Positions 7,681 to 15,899 of a DNA stretch of 45,588 nt are shown piece after piece. The stretch covers positions 1 to 45,588 of the forward strand of contig JAFXNC010000010.1 of assembly GCA_017529875.1 (NCBI GenBank), in the 5' to 3' direction. Source of the stretch: Ruminococcus sp. Its GTDB lineage: Bacteria > Bacillota > Clostridia > Oscillospirales > Ruminococcaceae. Made by a program: the position numbers and the translations under genes. Numbering within the stretch: the stretch's first letter is position 1; every line of letters begins with the position of its first letter. The notes beneath the pieces are model-generated. The model saw only the letters and a list, made by a program, of their open reading frames with translations. It was not told the DNA's origin and did no database searches.

Positions 7681-7751
7681 CAGGTGCCAGTGATCGCAAG
7701 GTCGTCAAGCATCTGTAAGATGCTTTGTTCAACGTCCCTTCACCTGCACCA
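7681..7751 (+). repeat. tRNA-Leu 3'-half-like element, copy 2
   Basis: Same family as copies 1 and 3: CAGGTG ... CACCTG ending stem, GATC-GCAA-GGTC hairpin, and a TTCAACGTCCC block before CACCTGCACCA. Between them it carries an extra perfect hairpin AAGCATCT-GTA-AGATGCTT. Copy 3 has a hairpin of different sequence at the same place, so base pairing, not sequence, is kept there. Confidence 0.6.
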
Positions 7752-7773
7752 GTGCACAACGTGCACCACGCAA

Positions 7774-7812
7774 TGCCGCCTTTTGGGAGTTTCCAAAAGG
7801 CGGCAGCTTTTG
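7774..7812 (+). terminator. Strong terminator after tRNA-like copy 2
   Basis: A 12-bp perfect stem GCCGCCTTTTGG / CCAAAAGGCGGC with a 6-nt loop and a T-rich end. A small hairpin GTGCAC-AAC-GTGCAC lies between it and the repeat. Confidence 0.8.
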
Positions 7813-7900
7813 TTTGACGGCGGGACTTTCATTTTGTTCAAAGCCATAATTGATATCAACGTATCATCAACCCCTCTTGACAGTGTCAAAATCGTCGAAG

Positions 7901-8080
7901 TTAAGGCAATACCGCACAATCCCTGTGCGTCAGATGCGCCGTCCAGGTTTTCGTCAGATTACCTAAATTCGACGCAGGCTTGCTGGCGCAAGTCAAGGAG
8001 AATTTGGGTAATATGACGGAAAGCTGGCAAGCAGATGACGTGCAGAGGCGTTAGCCGTGGGTTGTGCGGTGTTGCCTTAA
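7901..8080. mobile_element. MITE-like 180-bp palindromic element
   Basis: The ends are inverted repeats: TTAAGGCAATACCGCACAA at 7901 against TTGTGCGGTGTTGCCTTAA at 8062-8080. Inner arms are also inverted (near 7946-7973 and 8004-8031, sharing CGTCA.ATTACC.AAATTC), so the whole element could fold into one long hairpin. It has no open frame of its own. This is the form of a non-autonomous miniature inverted-repeat transposable element; the outer TTAA or TA may be the duplicated target. Confidence 0.65.
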
Positions 8081-8118
8081 TATACTCGCATTCTTAACCA
8101 TTCTCATTATGTATCTCC

Positions 8119-8150
8119 GGGCGCAGAGCAAAATCTGCGCCCTGTTTTTA
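8119..8150 (+). terminator. Orphan terminator
   Basis: A perfect 9-bp stem GGGCGCAGA / TCTGCGCCC with a GCAAAA loop and a TGTTTTTA tail. No intact gene precedes it; it may insulate the promoter at 8309. Confidence 0.7.
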
Positions 8151-8308
8151 TGCAAAAATCGACAGACTCACCGTAAAAGCTCACGACACGTCAATACCAA
8201 CTTTGCAGTATTAAATCTTATCCTACACCTCTACAAGTGAACTGCAAAACGACTATGACAGAATTCACCTTGAAATAAAAATGGATGAACGTCAGCGATC
8301 ACTGAGCC

Positions 8309-8337
8309 TTGACATTTCCCCTCAAAAAAGGTAAAAT
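8309..8337 (+). promoter_or_regulatory. Promoter of the aminotransferase gene
   Basis: TTGACA at 8309-8314, a 17-bp spacer and TAAAAT at 8332-8337, about 27 nt before the start codon. Confidence 0.75.
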
Positions 8338-8370
8338 CAATTTGAACGCTTTTTCAAAGGAGAATGACCT

Positions 8371-9546
8371 ATGAGACCACTTTCAGACAGGGTCGGTACT
8401 TTCACGGATTCTGTTATCAGACGGATGACTCGGATCAGCAATAAATACGGTGCTATCAATCTTTCACAAGGGTTTCCCGATTTTGACCCGCCTAAGCCTA
8501 TGCTCGATGCGCTTGCCAAGGCGGCTTATGAGGGGCCGCATCAGTATTCCATAACCTTCGGGGCGCAGAATCTGCGGGAGGCTCTGGCTTCGAAGTTCAA
8601 CAAGACCTCGGGGCTTAATGTTGATCCGAATACTCAGGTGATCGTCACCTGCGGCGGGACCGAGGCTATGATGTGCGCCATGATGACGGTATGCAATCCC
8701 GGGGACAAGGTCATGGTGTTCTCGCCGTTTTATGAGAACTACGGCGCCGACGCGATCCTCTCGGGAGCCGAGCCGATATATGTTCCTTTGGTCCCGCCGG
8801 AGTATGACTTCGATCTCTCCGCCATAGAAAAGGGCTTTATTGACGGTGCGAAGGCTATCATAATCTGCAATCCCTCCAATCCCTGCGGGAAGGTCTTTAC
8901 CCGCAGCGAGCTGACTTCGATAGCTGAGCTTGCCGTAAAATACGATGCTTATGTGGTGACTGATGAGGTCTATGAGCACATGGTCTATGCGCCAAATGTC
9001 CACACGGTAATGGCAAGCCTCCCCGGAATGTCGGAAAGGACGATCACCTGCAGCAGTCTTTCCAAGACTTTTTCAATTACCGGCTGGAGGCTCGGTTATC
9101 TTATCGGCAGCCCCGAGGTCATCGATGCGGCAAAAAAGGTACACGATTTTCTGACGGTGGGAGCGCCTGCACCCTTACAGGAGGCGGCGGTGGCAGGACT
9201 GAATTTCGGCGACGATTACTACGCTGATCTCAACAGGCTATACACAGAAAAGCGGGATCATTTCATCGCGGGGCTTGACAGGATAGGCTTAAAACACAAT
9301 GTCCCGCAAGGAACGTATTTCGTGATGATCGACATTAGTGATTTTCTTGAATTAGATCAGTTCAGAAACTTCACCGATCTTGAATTCTGCGAGTGGATGA
9401 TAAAAGAGATCGGCGTTGCAGCGGTGCCGGGATCGAGCTTCTTCCGGGAGCCGGTAAACGACCTGATAAGGCTGCATTTTGCCAGGGGCAAGGACGTCCT
9501 TGACGAGGCGCTTAACAGGCTGGCTAAGCTGAAAGATCTGTTATAA
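8371..9546 (+). CDS. PLP-dependent class I/II aminotransferase (methionine/aromatic type)
   Basis: A 391-residue fold-type I aminotransferase. The PLP Schiff-base lysine is Lys232 in SSLSKTFSITGWRLGY, with Asp198 (TDEVYE) and the NPSNPCGK block before it and the carboxylate-binding Arg near the end (IRLHFARG). It resembles the kynurenine/methionine aminotransferase branch (YbdL-like), which exchanges amino groups between methionine or glutamine and 2-oxo acids. Its place next to a sulfate operon makes a methionine role attractive, but specificity cannot be read from sequence. RBS AAAGGAG, own promoter at 8309 and own terminator at 9550. Confidence 0.8.
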   Translation: MRPLSDRVGTFTDSVIRRMTRISNKYGAINLSQGFPDFDPPKPMLDALAKAAYEGPHQYSITFGAQNLREALASKFNKTSGLNVDPNTQVIVTCGGTEAMMCAMMTVCNPGDKVMVFSPFYENYGADAILSGAEPIYVPLVPPEYDFDLSAIEKGFIDGAKAIIICNPSNPCGKVFTRSELTSIAELAVKYDAYVVTDEVYEHMVYAPNVHTVMASLPGMSERTITCSSLSKTFSITGWRLGYLIGSPEVIDAAKKVHDFLTVGAPAPLQEAAVAGLNFGDDYYADLNRLYTEKRDHFIAGLDRIGLKHNVPQGTYFVMIDISDFLELDQFRNFTDLEFCEWMIKEIGVAAVPGSSFFREPVNDLIRLHFARGKDVLDEALNRLAKLKDLL

Positions 9547-9549
9547 GGC

Positions 9550-9590
9550 AAACCGCATCGGGAGGAAAATTTCCCGATGCGGTTTTCTTT
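9550..9590. terminator. Shared convergent terminator
   Basis: A 13-bp stem AACCGCATCGGGA / TCCCGATGCGGTT followed by TTCTTTC. It lies between the convergent aminotransferase and LysR genes and can serve both. Confidence 0.8.
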
Positions 9591-9602
9591 CTGCAAACAG
9601 GA

Positions 9603-10520
9603 TCACACCAGTTTCAGCTCTTTGTGGATCTCATCAAGGAACTGCTGTCCCATACTGCTGAGCTCCCAGTTTTTCCTGGTGATGCAGCCTATGGTCATTG
9701 TGTTCTCTGAGTTGTTTTCGGTCTTATATGGGATCATGATGAACTGGCCTCCGCTGAGGTCATCCGAGAAGATGCTCGAACACAGCGTATAGCCGTTCAG
9801 TCCTGCCATAAGGTTCATTATGGTGGCACGGTCGGTGGCCTTGACCGTCTTCTGATAGGCGTGTTCTATATGCATTTCCTCGGCATAGTAGATCTCGGCC
9901 TCGCTGCCCTGCTCAAAGGACATACAGGGGTAGGGCTCGAGCTGTTCAAAGGTCAGCTCCTTTTCCGAGGCAAGGGGATGCTCCTTGGAGAGGTAGACCT
10001 TCGCAGGACATTTTATAAGAGGAGTAAATTCAAGATCGTTGTCCCGGAGTATCTTCCCGATCATCTTCTGATTTATCTCGCAGATAAAGATAATACCTAT
10101 TTCGCTTTTCAAACTGCTGACGTCCTTTATGACGTCGGCAGTTTTTGTTTCTCTGAGCACGAGGTCGAACTGGCTCGAGTCGTAATGCTTTGCCATTTCG
10201 ATAAAGGCTTTTACGGCAAAGGAATAGTGCTGCATGGAGACTGCGAATTTCCTCCTGATCTTACCGCCCTTTTCGTAGGTCTTCAGCACCTCCTCGTACT
10301 GCTGATAGACCTTTCTTATACGGACAAGAAAATCCTCGCCCTCGGCGGTGGGGATAACGCCCTTCGGCGTTCTGTGGAATACCGATATGCCTATCTCGCT
10401 TTCCACATCTCTGACTACGCCCGTCAGAGTAGGCTGCGCGATAAACAGCTTTTCGGCAGCCTTGTTCATGGAGCCGGACTCCGCGATGGTCAGTAAATAG
10501 TTCATTTGCTGTAATGTCAT
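9603..10520 (-). CDS. LysR-family regulator divergent from the sulfate operon
   Basis: A 305-residue LysR-type regulator. Residues 1-60 hold the winged HTH (MTLQQMNYLLTIAESGSMNKAAEKL start). Residues about 90-290 form the effector-binding domain. The ATG at 10518-10520 is chosen because AAGGTGAT precedes it and the protein then begins exactly at the HTH; an upstream in-frame ATG would add 19 poorly fitting residues. It sits head to head with sbp-cysTWA, the usual place for a CysB/CysL-like sulfur activator answering to a cysteine precursor. Function by position is an inference; a regulator of the aminotransferase is the alternative. Confidence 0.8.
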   Translation of the reverse strand: MTLQQMNYLLTIAESGSMNKAAEKLFIAQPTLTGVVRDVESEIGISVFHRTPKGVIPTAEGEDFLVRIRKVYQQYEEVLKTYEKGGKIRRKFAVSMQHYSFAVKAFIEMAKHYDSSQFDLVLRETKTADVIKDVSSLKSEIGIIFICEINQKMIGKILRDNDLEFTPLIKCPAKVYLSKEHPLASEKELTFEQLEPYPCMSFEQGSEAEIYYAEEMHIEHAYQKTVKATDRATIMNLMAGLNGYTLCSSIFSDDLSGGQFIMIPYKTENNSENTMTIGCITRKNWELSSMGQQFLDEIHKELKLV

Positions 10521-10533
10521 TGTATCACCTTGA

Positions 10534-10553
10534 AAAATAATTGTTATTATTTT
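10534..10553. promoter_or_regulatory. Perfect palindrome at the lysR start
   Basis: AAAATAAT-TGTT-ATTATTTT, two perfect 8-bp arms, lies just before the lysR ribosome binding site. AT-rich dyads containing T-N11-A are typical LysR-type binding sites, so autoregulation is likely. Confidence 0.5.
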
Positions 10554-10581
10554 AGCCCTATACCGTATGATTTTCATATAT

Positions 10582-10602
10582 AATCTATGGACTAACTATG
10601 AT
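10582..10602 (+). promoter_or_regulatory. 21-nt shared element upstream of the sulfate operon
   Basis: A 21-nt sequence (core CTATGGACTAACTATGAT) recurs at 28802-28822 with one mismatch (G to T), there forming the -35 region of the tcdA promoter. Both are in the control regions of sulfur-related genes, so it is probably an operator for a common regulator. Confidence 0.45.
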
Positions 10603-10705
10603 TATATATTATTTTATCCAAATGTTTCTATATTTTTTTGAGATGTAATTGTAAATTTTCTCGGGATATAGGCTTTTTTTATAGCCTGCTCTCAAAAAAG
10701 CGTAT

Positions 10706-10734
10706 TGGACAGCGAAAGTATTATGGGCTATAAT
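10706..10734 (+). promoter_or_regulatory. Promoter of the sbp-cysTWA-hem-sir-apr-cysDN-metA operon
   Basis: TGGACA at 10706-10711, a 17-bp spacer and TATAAT at 10729-10734. It leaves a leader of about 160 nt containing a possible long-range stem (ATCACC at about 10761 with GGTGAT at 10794) and a short open frame. Confidence 0.65.
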
Positions 10735-10801
10735 ATCAGCATACCAAACAAAGAAAGATTATCACCGGCAGCAGACAGCTACGGTAAGGAAAGGTGATCT
10801 T

Positions 10802-10846
10802 ATGAAAAAGAACTTCAATGCCGCAGGAGGAGTAATACGCTGTTGA
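10802..10846 (+). CDS. Possible 14-residue leader peptide ending in cysteine
   Basis: ATG at 10802 follows a good AAAGGTGATCTT site. The frame encodes MKKNFNAAGGVIRC and stops at 10844, 53 nt before sbp. A cysteine codon as last sense codon before a sulfur operon hints at cysteine-responsive control. There is only one Cys codon and no attenuator hairpin behind it, so this may equally be a decayed duplicate of the sbp start (MKNKF). Confidence 0.35.
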   Translation: MKKNFNAAGGVIRC

Positions 10847-10899
10847 ATACACATTCCGAAAAAAGCAAATGATCAAAAATCTGAAATGAGGTATTCAAT

Positions 10900-11931
10900 A
10901 TGAAAAACAAATTCCTGAGATTAACGGCACTTTCACTCGCACTTGTAACAGCTATGGTAACTGCGACCTCCTGCGCAAAGGCAGAGGGCGCCGACACAAA
11001 GAGCTATTCCATAGTCAATGTTTCCTACGACCCCACCAGAGAACTCTACGCCGAGTACAACGAGGCATTCAAGAAGCATTGGGAGGCTGAACACGATTCC
11101 AAGGTGGAGATAAACCAGTCTCACGGCGGTTCGGGCAAGCAGGCACTTGAAGTCGCCAACGGCAACCCCGCAGACGTAGTTACTCTCGCCCTTGAATACG
11201 ATGTAAAGGCTGTTCAGGACGCCGGACTTATAGATGAAGGCTGGGTAAACGAGTTCCCGCTGGACTCCTCGCCCTACACCTCGACTATCGTGTTCCTTGT
11301 ACGCAAGGGCAATCCCAAGAACATCAAGGACTGGGGCGACCTTGCAAGAGACGGCGTGGGCGTTATCACTCCCAATCCCAAGACCTCGGGCGGTGCCCGC
11401 TGGAACCATCTGGCTGCATGGGCATGGGCTCAGAGAGAATACAACAACGACGAGACCAAGATAATCGACTACATCAAGAAGCTCTACGCAAACGTGCTGG
11501 TGCTTGATTCGGGCGCAAGAGGAGCAACCAACTCCTTCGTTGAGAACAAGCAGGGCGATGTGCTCCTTGCATGGGAGAACGAAGCTTTCCTCTCACTCAA
11601 AGAGTACCCCGATGACTACGAGATCGTCACCCCCAGCATAAGCATCCTTGCACAGCCCTCCGTTGCAGTTGTAGATAAGGTGGTAGACAAGAACGGCACC
11701 CGCGAGGTAGCTACCGAGTATCTCAACTACCTCTACTCCGAGGAAGCTCAGAGGATCGCAGGAAAGAACTTCTACCGTCCTTCCAACGAGAAGATCCTTG
11801 CCGAGTTCGCCGACACCTTTGATCTTAAGATCAACCTTGTTACCATCAACGATTTCGGCGGCTGGGACGAAGCCTTCAAGAAGCATTTTGCGGACGGCGG
11901 TCTCTTTGATCAGATCTACAAACAGGATTGA
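10900..11931 (+). CDS. sbp: Sulfate-binding lipoprotein of the ABC importer
   Basis: A 343-residue extracellular solute-binding protein of the CysP/Sbp family that delivers sulfate (or thiosulfate) to the CysTWA importer. It has a lipoprotein signal with lipobox ATSC (lipidated Cys25), so it is anchored to the outer face of the membrane. Mature family blocks are visible: VSYDPTRELY, QSHGGSGKQA (anion-binding Ser/Gly loop) and NPKTSGGARW. First gene of a 16-gene operon, with a promoter at 10706. The 96-nt gap to cysT carries a strong hairpin, which probably keeps sbp mRNA more abundant than the membrane genes. Confidence 0.93.
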   Translation: MKNKFLRLTALSLALVTAMVTATSCAKAEGADTKSYSIVNVSYDPTRELYAEYNEAFKKHWEAEHDSKVEINQSHGGSGKQALEVANGNPADVVTLALEYDVKAVQDAGLIDEGWVNEFPLDSSPYTSTIVFLVRKGNPKNIKDWGDLARDGVGVITPNPKTSGGARWNHLAAWAWAQREYNNDETKIIDYIKKLYANVLVLDSGARGATNSFVENKQGDVLLAWENEAFLSLKEYPDDYEIVTPSISILAQPSVAVVDKVVDKNGTREVATEYLNYLYSEEAQRIAGKNFYRPSNEKILAEFADTFDLKINLVTINDFGGWDEAFKKHFADGGLFDQIYKQD

Positions 11932-11975
11932 GCCAAAACAAAACTCAGCCACTTGTCAACTCCTCTTATAAATTA

Positions 11976-12008
11976 TATATATCCCCGTCCGACCGGCGGG
12001 GATATATA
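11976..12008 (+). other. Intercistronic hairpin between sbp and cysT
   Basis: A perfect 12-bp stem (TATATATCCCCG / CGGGGATATATA) with a 9-nt loop and no T-run behind it. It most likely acts as an mRNA-stability or processing element, giving excess binding protein over permease. Confidence 0.7.
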
Positions 12009-12027
12009 CTGTTAAAAAGGTGTTATT

Positions 12028-12858
12028 ATGAAAAGAAAGAAAAGAATAATACCGGGCTTCGGCATCTCGATGGGCGTAACGGTCACGCTGCTGAGCCTGA
12101 TGGTGATCATACCTCTGGCGTCTCTGGTGGTATTCACTTCAAAAATGAGCTTTTCGGAGATATGGAACGTCATTACACGCCCCCGTGTTCTGGCGAGTTT
12201 TCGCGTCAGCCTGATAACGGCGCTGATAGCGTCGCTTATAAACGCCGTTATGGGCGTGATACTTGCCTGGGTGCTGGTGAGGTACAAATTCCCCGGCAAG
12301 CGCATCCTTGACGGAATGATAGAGCTGCCCTTCGCTCTGCCCACGGCAGTCGCGGGAATAGCTCTCACCTCCCTGTATTCCGATTCGGGCTGGATAGGCA
12401 GCATCTTTGCAAAGCTCGGCATAAAGATAGCCTATACCCGCATCGGCATCACCATAGCTCTGATATTCATAGGCATACCCTTTGTTGTCCGCGCCGTGCA
12501 GCCCGTACTTGAAAAGATCGATCCCCAGTATGAAGAAGCCGCAGGCATACTGGGTGCGAGCCGTGCAAGGACATTTCGCAAGGTGATACTTCCCGAGCTT
12601 TACCCTGCCATATTCACAGGCTTCGGACTGGCCTTCGGAAGATGCCTCGGCGAATACGGAAGCGTAGTATTCATCGCGGGAAATCAGCCCTACGAGACCG
12701 AGATCACCCCTCTGATAATCATGTCGGAGCTGCAGGAATACGACTACTCCAGCGCCACAGCCATAGCACTTGTGATGCTGTTGGCTGCGTTTATCATCCT
12801 GTTCCTTGTGAACCTGATACAGATCCGCAACACCAGGATACTGAAAGGGGGAAACTGA
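12028..12858 (+). CDS. cysT: Sulfate ABC transporter permease CysT (CysU)
   Basis: A 276-residue inner-membrane permease with about six hydrophobic helices. The first spans residues 10-33. The cytoplasmic EAA loop is EEAAGILGASRARTFRKVILPELYPAIFTG (about 171-200), which docks to the ATPase. It pairs with CysW to form the transmembrane channel of the sulfate importer. RBS AAAAGGTG; ends one base before cysW. Confidence 0.93.
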   Translation: MKRKKRIIPGFGISMGVTVTLLSLMVIIPLASLVVFTSKMSFSEIWNVITRPRVLASFRVSLITALIASLINAVMGVILAWVLVRYKFPGKRILDGMIELPFALPTAVAGIALTSLYSDSGWIGSIFAKLGIKIAYTRIGITIALIFIGIPFVVRAVQPVLEKIDPQYEEAAGILGASRARTFRKVILPELYPAIFTGFGLAFGRCLGEYGSVVFIAGNQPYETEITPLIIMSELQEYDYSSATAIALVMLLAAFIILFLVNLIQIRNTRILKGGN

Positions 12859-12859
12859 A

Positions 12860-13738
12860 ATGGCATTTAACACAGCAGACCGTGTCATATCCCGGGAGGG
12901 TACCACGGAGACACACGCAGATACTGCGGGCTCAAAGGCGGTCAGGATCATTCTTATCACTGTGAGCGTGCTGTTTCTGTTCATCATGCTGGTCATGCCC
13001 CTGATAACGGTCATATACGAGTCCTTCCGCAAGGGCTTCGGAGCATTCCTCGAAGCCGTAACAGATAACGATACGATCAGCGCCCTGCTGCTGACTCTTG
13101 AAGCAACTGTCATCGCAGTAGTTATAAATACCGTTTTCGGGCTGTTTGCGGCTTGGGCTATCTCAAAGTTCAGGTTCAGGGGCAAGAAGGTACTGGTGAC
13201 GCTCATCGACCTTCCGGTAACAGTCTCCCCGATAATCGCCGGACTTATCTTCGTGCTGACCTTCGGCAGACAGAGCTTTATTTACCCCTATCTTGAAAAG
13301 ATAGATTTCATGATAGTATATGCGGTGCCGGGCATCATTCTTGCTACGGTGTTCGTGACCTTCCCCTTTATTTCGAGAGAGATACTCCCTGTGCTCGAAG
13401 CGCAGGGCACGGACGAAGAAGAAGCGGCTGCCCTAATGGGAGCAAAGAGCTTTACCATTTTCAGAAAGATAACGCTCCCCCACATAAAGTGGGCGCTGAT
13501 CTACGGTATCGTGCTTTGCGCTGCCCGTGCTATGGGCGAATTCGGCGCAGTCTCGGTACTGTCGGGACATCTCAGAGGCCAGACCGTAACTCTGCCCCTC
13601 CAGGTGGAGATACTGTTCGGGGACAACAAGTATATGCCCGCATTTGCAGTCTCGTCCATTCTTATGGTAATGGCTGTCATCATACTGATAGTCAGAAGCA
13701 TTGTGGAATATATCGGCAAACGAAAAGGTGAAGAATAA
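12860..13738 (+). CDS. cysW: Sulfate ABC transporter permease CysW
   Basis: A 292-residue second permease subunit. A polar N-terminal arm of about 30 residues precedes the first helix (IILITVSVLFLFIMLVMPL). The EAA loop EEAAALMGAKSFTIFRKITLP lies at about 193-213. GARAMGEFG-like AARAMGEFGAVSVLSG is the CysW signature near 224-239. It follows cysT by one base and overlaps cysA by one base, so the three are translationally coupled. Confidence 0.93.
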   Translation: MAFNTADRVISREGTTETHADTAGSKAVRIILITVSVLFLFIMLVMPLITVIYESFRKGFGAFLEAVTDNDTISALLLTLEATVIAVVINTVFGLFAAWAISKFRFRGKKVLVTLIDLPVTVSPIIAGLIFVLTFGRQSFIYPYLEKIDFMIVYAVPGIILATVFVTFPFISREILPVLEAQGTDEEEAAALMGAKSFTIFRKITLPHIKWALIYGIVLCAARAMGEFGAVSVLSGHLRGQTVTLPLQVEILFGDNKYMPAFAVSSILMVMAVIILIVRSIVEYIGKRKGEE

Positions 13739-14796
13739 TGTATATCGAACTGAAAAACATAAACAAATCCTACGGCAGCTTCAAAGCCTCAGATAACGTG
13801 GGATTCGGGATAGAAAAGGGAAAGCTGGTGGCACTGCTGGGTCCCTCGGGCAGCGGAAAGACCACTATCCTGCGCATGATCGCGGGGCTCGAAAGACCTG
13901 ACAGCGGCGAGATAATCATAGATGACAAAGTCGTCAATGACGTTCCTGCCAGCGAGCGGGGGATAGGCTTCGTTTTCCAGAGCTATGCGCTGTTTCGCTA
14001 TATGACGGTGTATGACAACATAGCCTTCGGACTGACCGTCCGCAAGCAGAACAAAAAAGAGATCAAAGAACGTGTCACCGAGCTGATAAAGCTCATCGGG
14101 CTCGAGGGCTTCGAGAAGCGTTACCCCTCTCAGCTTTCGGGAGGTCAGCGCCAGAGAGTGGCTTTTGCAAGGGCGCTTGCCCCCAACCCCCGGGTGCTGC
14201 TGCTGGACGAGCCCTTCGCGGCCATCGACGCCAAGGTGCGTTCCGAGCTTCGCAAGTGGCTCAGAGATATGATACATCAGCTGGGAGTTACAGGTATCTT
14301 CGTAACTCACGACCAGGACGAAGCCATAGAAGTTTCGGACGAGATAATCGTTACCAATCAGGGCCGCATCGAGCAGACAGGAACCCCCTCGGAGATCTAC
14401 ATCAATCCGACGACTGCTTTCACCTCGGCTTTCTTCGGGGCGACCTCGGAGCTGACCGACTACAAGGCCTTTGAGAACTTTGACGACATTGGCGAATACG
14501 ACAAGGCGATCATCAGGCCGGAGTTCGTAAAGATCACAAAGAAGAACGAGCAGCAAAAATACAAGAGCTCTGCGGCGGAGGGTACAGTTACCGATTTGCA
14601 GTTCAGAGGCAACAGCTTTGAGCTTACCGTGGACTGCAACAACAGCAGGTTCAGCGCAAGGCGCGGCCTCGATGAGCCCGCTGTGGAGATCGGCGAGAAA
14701 GTGGATGTGTTCATCTTCCGCATCTTCATAACTCAGGGCAATACCGTCACACTTCTGAAAAACAACGCTGTCCGCGAAGAGACCGTTATAATCTGA
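13738..14796 (+). CDS. cysA: Sulfate ABC transporter ATP-binding protein CysA
   Basis: A 352-residue ATPase of the importer. Walker A GPSGSGKTT (about 36-44), signature LSGGQRQR (about 135), Walker B LLLDEPFAAID (about 155-165) and switch His in FVTHDQDEA. The C-terminal 110 residues form a short TOBE-like regulatory domain. ATP hydrolysis drives sulfate import through CysT and CysW. The start codon shares a base with the cysW stop. Confidence 0.93.
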   Translation: MYIELKNINKSYGSFKASDNVGFGIEKGKLVALLGPSGSGKTTILRMIAGLERPDSGEIIIDDKVVNDVPASERGIGFVFQSYALFRYMTVYDNIAFGLTVRKQNKKEIKERVTELIKLIGLEGFEKRYPSQLSGGQRQRVAFARALAPNPRVLLLDEPFAAIDAKVRSELRKWLRDMIHQLGVTGIFVTHDQDEAIEVSDEIIVTNQGRIEQTGTPSEIYINPTTAFTSAFFGATSELTDYKAFENFDDIGEYDKAIIRPEFVKITKKNEQQKYKSSAAEGTVTDLQFRGNSFELTVDCNNSRFSARRGLDEPAVEIGEKVDVFIFRIFITQGNTVTLLKNNAVREETVII

Positions 14797-14799
14797 ATC

Positions 14800-15897
14800 A
14801 TGCTGTGCCTGAGTATAAATTACCGAAAAGCCGATGCCTCGGTGCGTGAGCGGTTTGCCTTCGATAAGGAGAAGCGTTCAAAGCTGCGTCATGCCCTGGG
14901 AAACTCAGTCGTGCTTTGCACCTGCAACCGGACGGAGCTGTTCTTTTCGGACAGCGACCCCGACAGGGCAGCAGCTCTGCTGTCTAAGCTGTCGGGAGTT
15001 GAGGATACTGCGGAGCTGCTTTATTCCTATGAGGGAAACGGTGCTGTGCGGCATCTGTTTCGGGTGGCAAGCGGGCTGGACTCAATGATAATCGGCGAGG
15101 ACGAGATACTGCGGCAGGTCAAGGAGGCATACTCCGAAGCCGCAGAGGACGGCACTACAAGCACCGAGCTCAACACCGTATTTCAGGCGGCTGTCACGGC
15201 GGCAAAGAGGGTCAAGACCGAGACTGCACTCTCAAAAACTCCCGCTTCGGCAGCCACAGTTGCAGCCAATGAAGCCGCAGGCTCGGGCGAAGCCGTGAGC
15301 ATCCTGATGATAGGTTCATCGGGGAAGATAGGCTCATCCACGCTGAAAAATCTGCTCTGCCATCCGAATGTGCATATAACCCGTACATCCCGCTCCCATT
15401 CGGGGATAGCTCTTGACCGGAAGAACGTCAGGACGGTGGCTTACGAGGACAGATACAAATACGCCGACGAAGCGGACTGCATAATAAGCTCCACCTCCAG
15501 CCCCCATTTTACTCTCACTGCAAAGCGGCTGAGAGAAGCCCTGCACACCCGCAAGCCCCGGCTGCTGATAGACCTTGCCGTTCCCCACGATATAGAGCGG
15601 GGTGTATCTGAGCTCGACGGGGTAAGGCTCATTGATATCGATGACATCGGTGCAGCTGCACAGCAGGGCTGCGAGCTTAAAATGTCGGCAGCGGAGCAGG
15701 CGGAATCCATTATCGAGGAGGAGCTTGACGAGCTGCTGAAAAAGCTCACCTTCAGGCGGTTCCTGCCGGGGCTGGCAGAGGTGAAACGAGCCGCAGGAAA
15801 GCTCACCTTTGAAAAGCTGCTTTACAAGCTCCGGGACGGGCTCAACAGCGAGCAGTTCTCGGCTGTGCTTGACATCATCGGAAAACTGGAGGAATAA
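14800..15897 (+). CDS. hemA: Glutamyl-tRNA reductase
   Basis: A 365-residue enzyme reducing glutamyl-tRNA to glutamate-1-semialdehyde with NADPH, the first step of tetrapyrrole synthesis. The catalytic Cys42 is in CTCNRTE. The substrate block SGLDSMIIGEDEILRQVKEAY is at about 91-111, and a Rossmann NADPH domain begins near 170 (ILMIGSSGKIGSSTL, with Ser in place of usual Gly residues). It is shorter than the usual 420 or so residues, mainly because the C-terminal dimerisation domain is reduced. It follows cysA by 3 nt with a weak RBS, so it depends on coupling. Its position places haem-pathway output under sulfur control. Confidence 0.9.
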   Translation: MLCLSINYRKADASVRERFAFDKEKRSKLRHALGNSVVLCTCNRTELFFSDSDPDRAAALLSKLSGVEDTAELLYSYEGNGAVRHLFRVASGLDSMIIGEDEILRQVKEAYSEAAEDGTTSTELNTVFQAAVTAAKRVKTETALSKTPASAATVAANEAAGSGEAVSILMIGSSGKIGSSTLKNLLCHPNVHITRTSRSHSGIALDRKNVRTVAYEDRYKYADEADCIISSTSSPHFTLTAKRLREALHTRKPRLLIDLAVPHDIERGVSELDGVRLIDIDDIGAAAQQGCELKMSAAEQAESIIEEELDELLKKLTFRRFLPGLAEVKRAAGKLTFEKLLYKLRDGLNSEQFSAVLDIIGKLEE

Positions 15898-15899
15898 AG

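Noticed and set aside
7531..8016. Plus-strand 161-codon frame across the tRNA-like copy and the MITE
   Set aside because: It crosses a terminator and the inverted-repeat element, has no ribosome site and no protein-like pattern.
8464..9003. Minus-strand frame opposite the aminotransferase
   Set aside because: Shadow of a clear PLP enzyme; composition and lack of start signals argue against coding.
10735..10899. SAM or T-box riboswitch before sbp
   Set aside because: No S-box core, no kink-turn, no T-box sequence and no terminator/antiterminator pair could be traced in the leader.
12139..13206. Long minus-strand frames opposite the cys and hem genes
   Set aside because: They mirror well-supported plus-strand genes in GC-rich codons, have no ribosome sites and no recognisable domains.
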